From assembly GCA_947579665.1 (NCBI GenBank), contig OX388345.1:32455849-32519848 (forward strand): 64,000 bases of DNA, given 5' to 3'. The stretch is from Sympetrum striolatum (Eukaryota > Arthropoda > Insecta > Odonata > Libellulidae). The notes beneath the pieces were generated by a model. The model made no database searches. It had not been told where the DNA came from and was given only the letters and a program-made list of their open reading frames with translations. Made by a program: the position numbers and the translations under genes. Below, one piece after another: positions 58,761-64,000 of this stretch. Every line of letters starts with the position of its first letter. Position 1 is the first letter of the stretch.

Positions 58761-61745
58761 ATCCTTGTTAGACCGTCATCAAAAGCTGAAACCAATCGCT
58801 TGATTGATATTAATTATGAAGTAGTATAATAAGTGCGGAATTTACGAAATCCCGTTTTATTATTTGGCCTTCCACGGAGCACGACCACCCACATTGATTA
58901 AACTAGATTGATATGTGCTACGCGGGTGGCGTATGATAGGGTTACATTAGCATCAACATCCCTATCCAATCTACCCTGTTAGCTTCCCTAGTAGATTCCG
59001 AAAGGAACGACTAGAGGTTAATACATGTTTTAGCGATTACTTCCTCGTAATAGTATTACTTTTTTAAGTCTGGACCACTACATTGTTAGGATCTATGCAA
59101 CAAACACTATTATCCATCCTAAAGAGTAGAACGTGCTAAAGAAGTAAAACAATTCCTCAGAATGATTATTCTGTGGAATTTACCAAGAGTTTAACTTCTT
59201 TGGTATTGCTGCTCTCCATAAAGTCGAGCTTAGAAATACCAGATTCATAAGGAAAAAACATGCGTTAACAAGGATGTAACGGTAGTAATATTTCACAGGC
59301 CATTGATGATTTAAGTAAATTTTGTATATTAAATGAGTTAGAAGAGTTGCATAGATGAAACTGGGAAATCTCGCTGTATATTATGCTTTGGCGTCTGACT
59401 CGATCTTATCCAAGATACAAAATAGTTGACGATTCAATTTACGAAGCTAGAAAGGTAGCACTTATGCGCCTTATGTAAATGAAAGACACTTTTGTCGTGG
59501 ATACACGTTTTGTCGCGGAATTTGAATTTCAAATTTCGCGCCAATAATAGACGTCTTCGGATGCCTAATTGCTCCTCGAGCTTTAGCCTATTTATCCCCG
59601 GGAAACCTTTCGTATTCCGCGAAGTGTCTCCTCCGGGAATGCATTCGCCATTGCGTGGGTCTTCCATCGCACGCACTCACTCACGTCTTGCTGCTTCCCA
59701 TACATCCAAGCCAAAGACGTTACTGTAATATTCCATATCCGCTTCTCCTTATCTCCATGTAGTCTTCGGCTTTTAGGGATTTTTTTTCACTCCCGTGTAG
59801 AATGATAATGCGAGAGAATTTGCTGCCCGTCTACCGCTTAAATCTTCTCCTTGGGGTTTGGTCGCCAGTGTCTCGCTTGCCTTATCCCAGTCATATTTTC
59901 CAGATCATTGCCAGGCATTGAGGTTTGATATTCCTGCTGCATAAAATTTATTCCTTCTTGAGGAGTTGGTTTTCCTTGAGAATGATCCTATAGAGAGAGG
60001 AGAACTAAATTTTCCTTTATGTCCACTTTTAGCCTTTGATATGTATCCAGGTGAGAGCTGGCATGTTGGCTGAAATTACGATAATAAGATATGAATGGTC
60101 CAATTTCAGGTGGTAGAAGGATTGGTGATTTCAGAAAAAATATTTGTTGAGCTTGTATTTAATCGGAGAATATTTTCACAACTTTTTCTCGGCTTAAAAT
60201 TTAGTTAAATATTACTTTGAAACATCTATCTCTTTTTTTAGAATAAAAACATAACTATTACCACCCAGGAGATCTTACAAAAAACAGCTACAGCTGTATT
60301 TAGTTTTTTTGTTTTAGGAATTGTTTTCTTATTTGGTACATAAATTTGAATATTTGTCATGAGATCATCTTAACAAAAACTTTCAAGGCAATGAAGCTGA
60401 AAATGAAAATTTCCAACTTTAGCGAAGCCCAAACTTTATTACGTTCCGACGACAAATGTCCGCGGAATTTGTACAATTTTCACCAACGAAATATTTTTAT
60501 ATTCGTATTTTGTCCCGTTCCAGGATTAAAAAGAACTCCTTAATCTGAAATTCGTGAATCGAGTTTAACAATTAGCCTTTAACTCCAGCCGGATGTATAA
60601 AAGTTGGAAAAAATGCCATTTAAAAAATCATCGCTCATTCGGCTTTAACTGCTTTCTTAATGATTCGCAGAAACCTTTTTTATTCGCCTGACCTTTTTAA
60701 ACATTCACTTTCGACAATTCCACATTTTTCTCGACATTCTCTTTCGTAGATCCTCCATCTTTTCCCCACCAATTAGCGTTATTTTCCGCTCATACTTTCC
60801 GTCTCTGGAATCCCGCTTCCTATTTCTTCTTTCCGTTCGTTGCCTCGTTGGATTCCTGAGGCTGCAGCCGTCCCTCATTGACGATTCCGCTGCCCAATGC
60901 ACCTCCCACTCGAGCCTCACGTACGCGCTTCGCGAAAACGTCGTCGTGGTCGATGAGGTCGATTGAATGCAGGGAAGGGTCATTCATGCCCCCAGCGGCG
61001 TGCTAAGCCAAACTTGACCCTTGTTGAAATCGCTCGTCGTCGATTGAAGACAGTGCAGGAGTTCCTTCCGCCTTGGAACACTTCATCGATGACTGAACAT
61101 TGTCGTTTAGATGGACGCTTAATTTCAGGATGTCGAACTTTATAGATACATAATCATGGGGAGATTTATTTGTAGATATACCAGTCACTCTCGGATGTTC
61201 TCGTCTCAAGTGAGTTAAATCCAAAGAAAGGTCCCTATGAAAATTTTCCTGATTGATTTAACATAAAGTGTATAAATACATCGTGTCTTAAAAGTAACCG
61301 TCTATTTCAATGTATATTTTTAAAGTCCTGCACTACCACAGTGACTATCAATCGCTATGATTGGCGAACAATCGTGTTATTATGAGAAATAATTTGGAAT
61401 GTGAAGAGATTAGAAAGTACTTCTAGAATAGTTTTTGAATAAACTTCTTTGAAGGCGGTTTATCCATTTTATATCTGTAGATTAACCGTTGGCCTACTAA
61501 TCTTAATTGAAATACATTAATATTTTAATATATAATTTCAAACAGTTTACTGTAACATCTGTCAAATTCAAAAATAGTTAGGAGCTTTTGAGATATCCTT
61601 GGTGCAAATATGTAGCATTAAATATTGGGTAATAAGTGGTAAGTTTTGATTTTTTTATCGCGGTAATTTTTAGATGGAGGTCTGCAAGATCTTGTAGTGG
61701 TAGCTATCTTATAACCTAATCCGCTCCAGATCTTTTAAAATAATC
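58761..61745. other. Non-coding stretch with GC-richer patches
   Basis: Patches at about 59490-59730 and 60760-61090 have overlapping frames on both strands without motifs. The minus frame 60705-60983 is basic and Arg/Ser-rich, probably a composition effect. Confidence 0.5.
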
Positions 61746-62082
61746 ATATAAACCAAGGGCCTCCAAACTTTTCAGCCCGATGGTCGCATTAACTATCAAA
61801 CAGGAGTTTGGTGGCAGAGTACATACTCGAGGTCCAAATAAAAAAGAATCAAAATAATCATATTGTTTTTACTTATAAATTTAATATTATTAAATACAAT
61901 AATTATATAAATAATTCGGTAAAAACGTTAAGTCCACGGAAGTGGCTGCTGATATTGGCAGGATACACCTACATTTCCGTGATTCATTTCCTTAGATAAA
62001 AAGGTCTCTGCTAACCGGACGAGAGGGCCTCGCGGGCCGCATTTGACCCGCGGGCCGTAGTTTGGAGGCCCTTGATATAAAC
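61746..62082. mobile_element. hAT-type MITE, complete, with 8-bp TSD
   Basis: The element is 61754-62074 (321 bp). Its ends are the 16-bp perfect inverted repeat CAAGGGCCTCCAAACT (61754-61769 and 62059-62074), and sub-terminal similarity continues inward (GCCCG, GGTC, GCATT words). The flanks ATATAAAC at 61746-61753 and 62075-62082 are an exact 8-bp target-site duplication, the length hAT transposases produce. The 3' end carries CGCGGGCCG repeated, a wording common at ends of hAT MITEs in animals. The interior is AT-rich with no transposase; a 63-codon frame at 61808-61999 has no motif. It must have been moved by a transposase encoded elsewhere. Confidence 0.93.
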
Positions 62083-62240
62083 AATCAGATTTTCAGAGAT
62101 ATAATTAATAGACTGATCATCATGTCATGGAAGGCGGAGCCCATTCCAAATATAAATTTGTTATATCCACGGAGAAAATCCTTAACCTGCCGATTTCATC
62201 ATCAACTTGACATTTTGACATTTTCAGACTTCACCTAAGC
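62083..62240. other. Short spacer
   Basis: No supported feature, apart from a small duplication of TTGACATTTTGACATTTT at 62208-62225. Confidence 0.5.
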
Positions 62241-62280
62241 TCCGGATGATGTCAAATCTTTGACGAAACCGGTCGACAAA
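62241..62280 (+). ncRNA. Hammerhead-ribozyme-like motif, copy 3
   Basis: CGGATGA (62243-62249) stands where CTGATGA is expected, so one core base differs. Stem II is GTCA (62251-62254) with TGAC (62261-62264), extendable by A-T pairs. GAAA is at 62265-62268. The self-complementary ACCGGT (62268-62273) is the would-be stem III and C62274 is the cleavage position. Stem I has only two pairs. The form GACGAAACCGGTCG is frequent at the ends of Penelope-like elements. It is probably inactive. Confidence 0.4.
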
Positions 62281-64000
62281 ATTTCAGTGCAACGTGCTGT
62301 TTCAACACCCGAGTTTCATAATATTAGAAATTGGGATAATTATTGCCTTTCGCTGTAATCAGTGTCGCAACCTCCTTTAGGCCGATTTACGGACTAAAAC
62401 CAGGTAAAGAATGAGTGCAGATACGTTAAACATATTTCGAACGCACCAGTCCGCTGTTGGAACTTCATCGAAAGATGATGAGGAAGAGAGATAAAAGACT
62501 CAAGTAGTAAACTATTATTGCTTAATGAGCCTTGTGAGTGGAAAGTATATTCATAGATATATCTTCGTAGGCCATCGAAGACTCGTTATATCCGGACGGC
62601 CTTCAAGCGAGACTCTGGGCAAACTATAGATTACCAAAAGGTCGTCTGGAAGGAGCCGGAGGAAAAAACTAGACAGAATCGGATTCTTTGATGGGCCTAA
62701 TTAACGAGATTATGGTGTTACCAAAAACAAACATAGAACAGGTTTTAAATTTTACCGGAAACCGTGTCAACCATCAAGAAAAAAACTGTTTCAGAATTTA
62801 AAGTTGAGAAATCGAAAATCTTTGCCGATGTTAAGATTTTGATCGTCTATTCTATTATTGGGAAATCTCGTATTGGTCATGTAGTAGAGCAAGTCGGAAA
62901 TATTTCTTTTGCGTTGTAAGGGCTCCACTTTTAAGAAACTGGGTACAGTAAAGCCGAAAATAAAGCTACTAAAGATTTAAGATGTTTTCTTTGTTGCCAA
63001 TCTTGGACGTGCGGGGCACGCAAAATATGATTGTTTAGTCAAAGGTTAAGAGGACACAGCGTTCGCGAAAGAGCTACGTATTAATCGCAAATTTAGTTTT
63101 TGAAATTTAAGTTTTTCAATTAAAAATGCGCTGTAATTATAATTCAAATATCCTGTGATTAACTGTATGGGAAATTTAATTATTTCTTATTCATGCGACT
63201 TGATATGTGGCCTGTAAATCGAGTCCGATTCTATTTGAAAGAAAAAAAATCACGTTTCCAATTATAGTAAATACAAAGATTGCATTATCTTATTCTAAAT
63301 ATGGACGATCGAAAAACAGAAACATGAACAACCAAACAATTTTTTGGTATCCAAAAAGAAAAATCTCCCAATCATTCGGATAGCTCACAAAATAGGATAC
63401 ATGATAATAGGATATTGTTATCAGAGTTCAATTGAAAATTGAAGTCAGCAATGTGCGAAACTGCTTTCCCTGCGTTGATCGTTAAACATATCAATATATA
63501 TTATGGTAAATATTAAATATTATTATACTATGATGATAACCGCCATCCGATTATTTTCTTATATACTTTAAATGGATTGACGTAGGTAAAAACACTGTTT
63601 CAAAATTTCGACGACGTACCGCAGAGGTCTTTGTTTTTCATTTTTCTTCTCTGGCAACTTTGTATCCAATGCCTTGGGAGGGGAATAGAAAAGTCGAAAA
63701 GAAGATTGGAAATGCGTTTCGATTTTGGAATCACTCTCCGTGTTTTCAGTATGCCTCGTTCGGAATGATAAGGAGCAGGATTGAGATATTGTCTTCCCTC
63801 TGACGTTACTCTCATTTCTGATTTATTCAGAAAAGATAGTGAATCCCGGGGAAAAGGTAGTTGCCAGAGGCGAGGGTCATCGTTCCATCGTGATTCATTT
63901 TTGATTTTTACCAGAAAGATCAGGTTGCTTTAAATACATTGTTACTGCTACGAATCTATGGACTAAAAATTTTTTTTAGAAAAACGATTGCTTTTATTAA
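62281..64000. other. Non-coding stretch, possible gag trace
   Basis: At 62983-63034 (+) two halves of a CCHC-like zinc-knuckle can be read in different frames: CFLC, then LGRAGHAKYDC. This might be a decayed retroelement Gag but the spacing is not canonical. The rest is AT-rich and unassigned; the minus frame at 63600-63815 has no motif. Confidence 0.4.

Noticed and set aside
61808..61999. Transposase remnant inside the hAT-type MITE
   Set aside because: The 63-codon frame is AT-rich with no hAT dimerisation or catalytic motif.

Overview
This window looks like a gene-poor stretch of an animal nuclear genome, most likely an arthropod and probably an insect. It is about two-thirds A+T by eye. 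It has no operons, Shine-Dalgarno-led genes or rRNA, and no open frame longer than about 140 codons. It does carry the usual animal repeat set: tRNA-derived SINEs with target-site duplications (TSDs), decayed non-LTR reverse transcriptases, an hAT-type MITE and Penelope-like (PLE) terminal motifs. I could not assign a species. I found no host protein-coding gene I would defend; the window is best read as intergenic or deep intronic DNA. Short open frames are almost all chance frames in AT-rich DNA or in small CpG-richer patches.

Layout. 0-20 kb: mostly plain AT-rich DNA with a 16-bp inverted repeat (1.64/1.77 kb), old tandem duplications (2.8, 4.3, 6.9, 19.5 kb), a hairpin (7.04 kb), a perfect 38-bp palindrome (15.7 kb), a 15-G run (17.6 kb) and a 5'-truncated SINE with a 12-bp TSD (18.8 kb). 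20-40 kb: tRNA-like SINEs of two further families (21.4, 24.8, 29.1, 36.3 kb), a decayed CR1/Jockey-like reverse transcriptase (28.4-28.9 kb), a fourth short-element family (29.5, 32.7, 32.8 kb), a second truncated SINE-A (32.2 kb) and a minus-strand LINE 3' end (38.7-39.0 kb). 40-56 kb: a hammerhead-like motif (41.2 kb), tandem duplications (41.8, 49.1 kb), a 175-bp near-perfect inverted repeat carrying another hammerhead-like motif (49.7 kb), three copies of an unclassified repeat (45.5, 50.2, 51.6 kb) and a full-length SINE-A with a perfect 76-nt tRNA-like head and 10-bp TSD (55.4 kb). 55.7-64 kb: a cluster of minus-strand LINE pieces including a readable RT C-terminus (55.8-56.5 kb), more short-element and PLE-like motifs, and a complete 321-bp hAT-type MITE with 16-bp terminal inverted repeats and an 8-bp TSD (61.75-62.07 kb).

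The most interesting signals are two. First, about six motifs of the form CTGANGA...GAAA are scattered over 21 kb, and the best of them fold into the three-stem hammerhead plan with a palindromic stem III; this is the arrangement known from Penelope-like elements. Second, three dispersed copies of a LINE-like 3' segment share both a hairpin and an open frame of matching peptide sequence.
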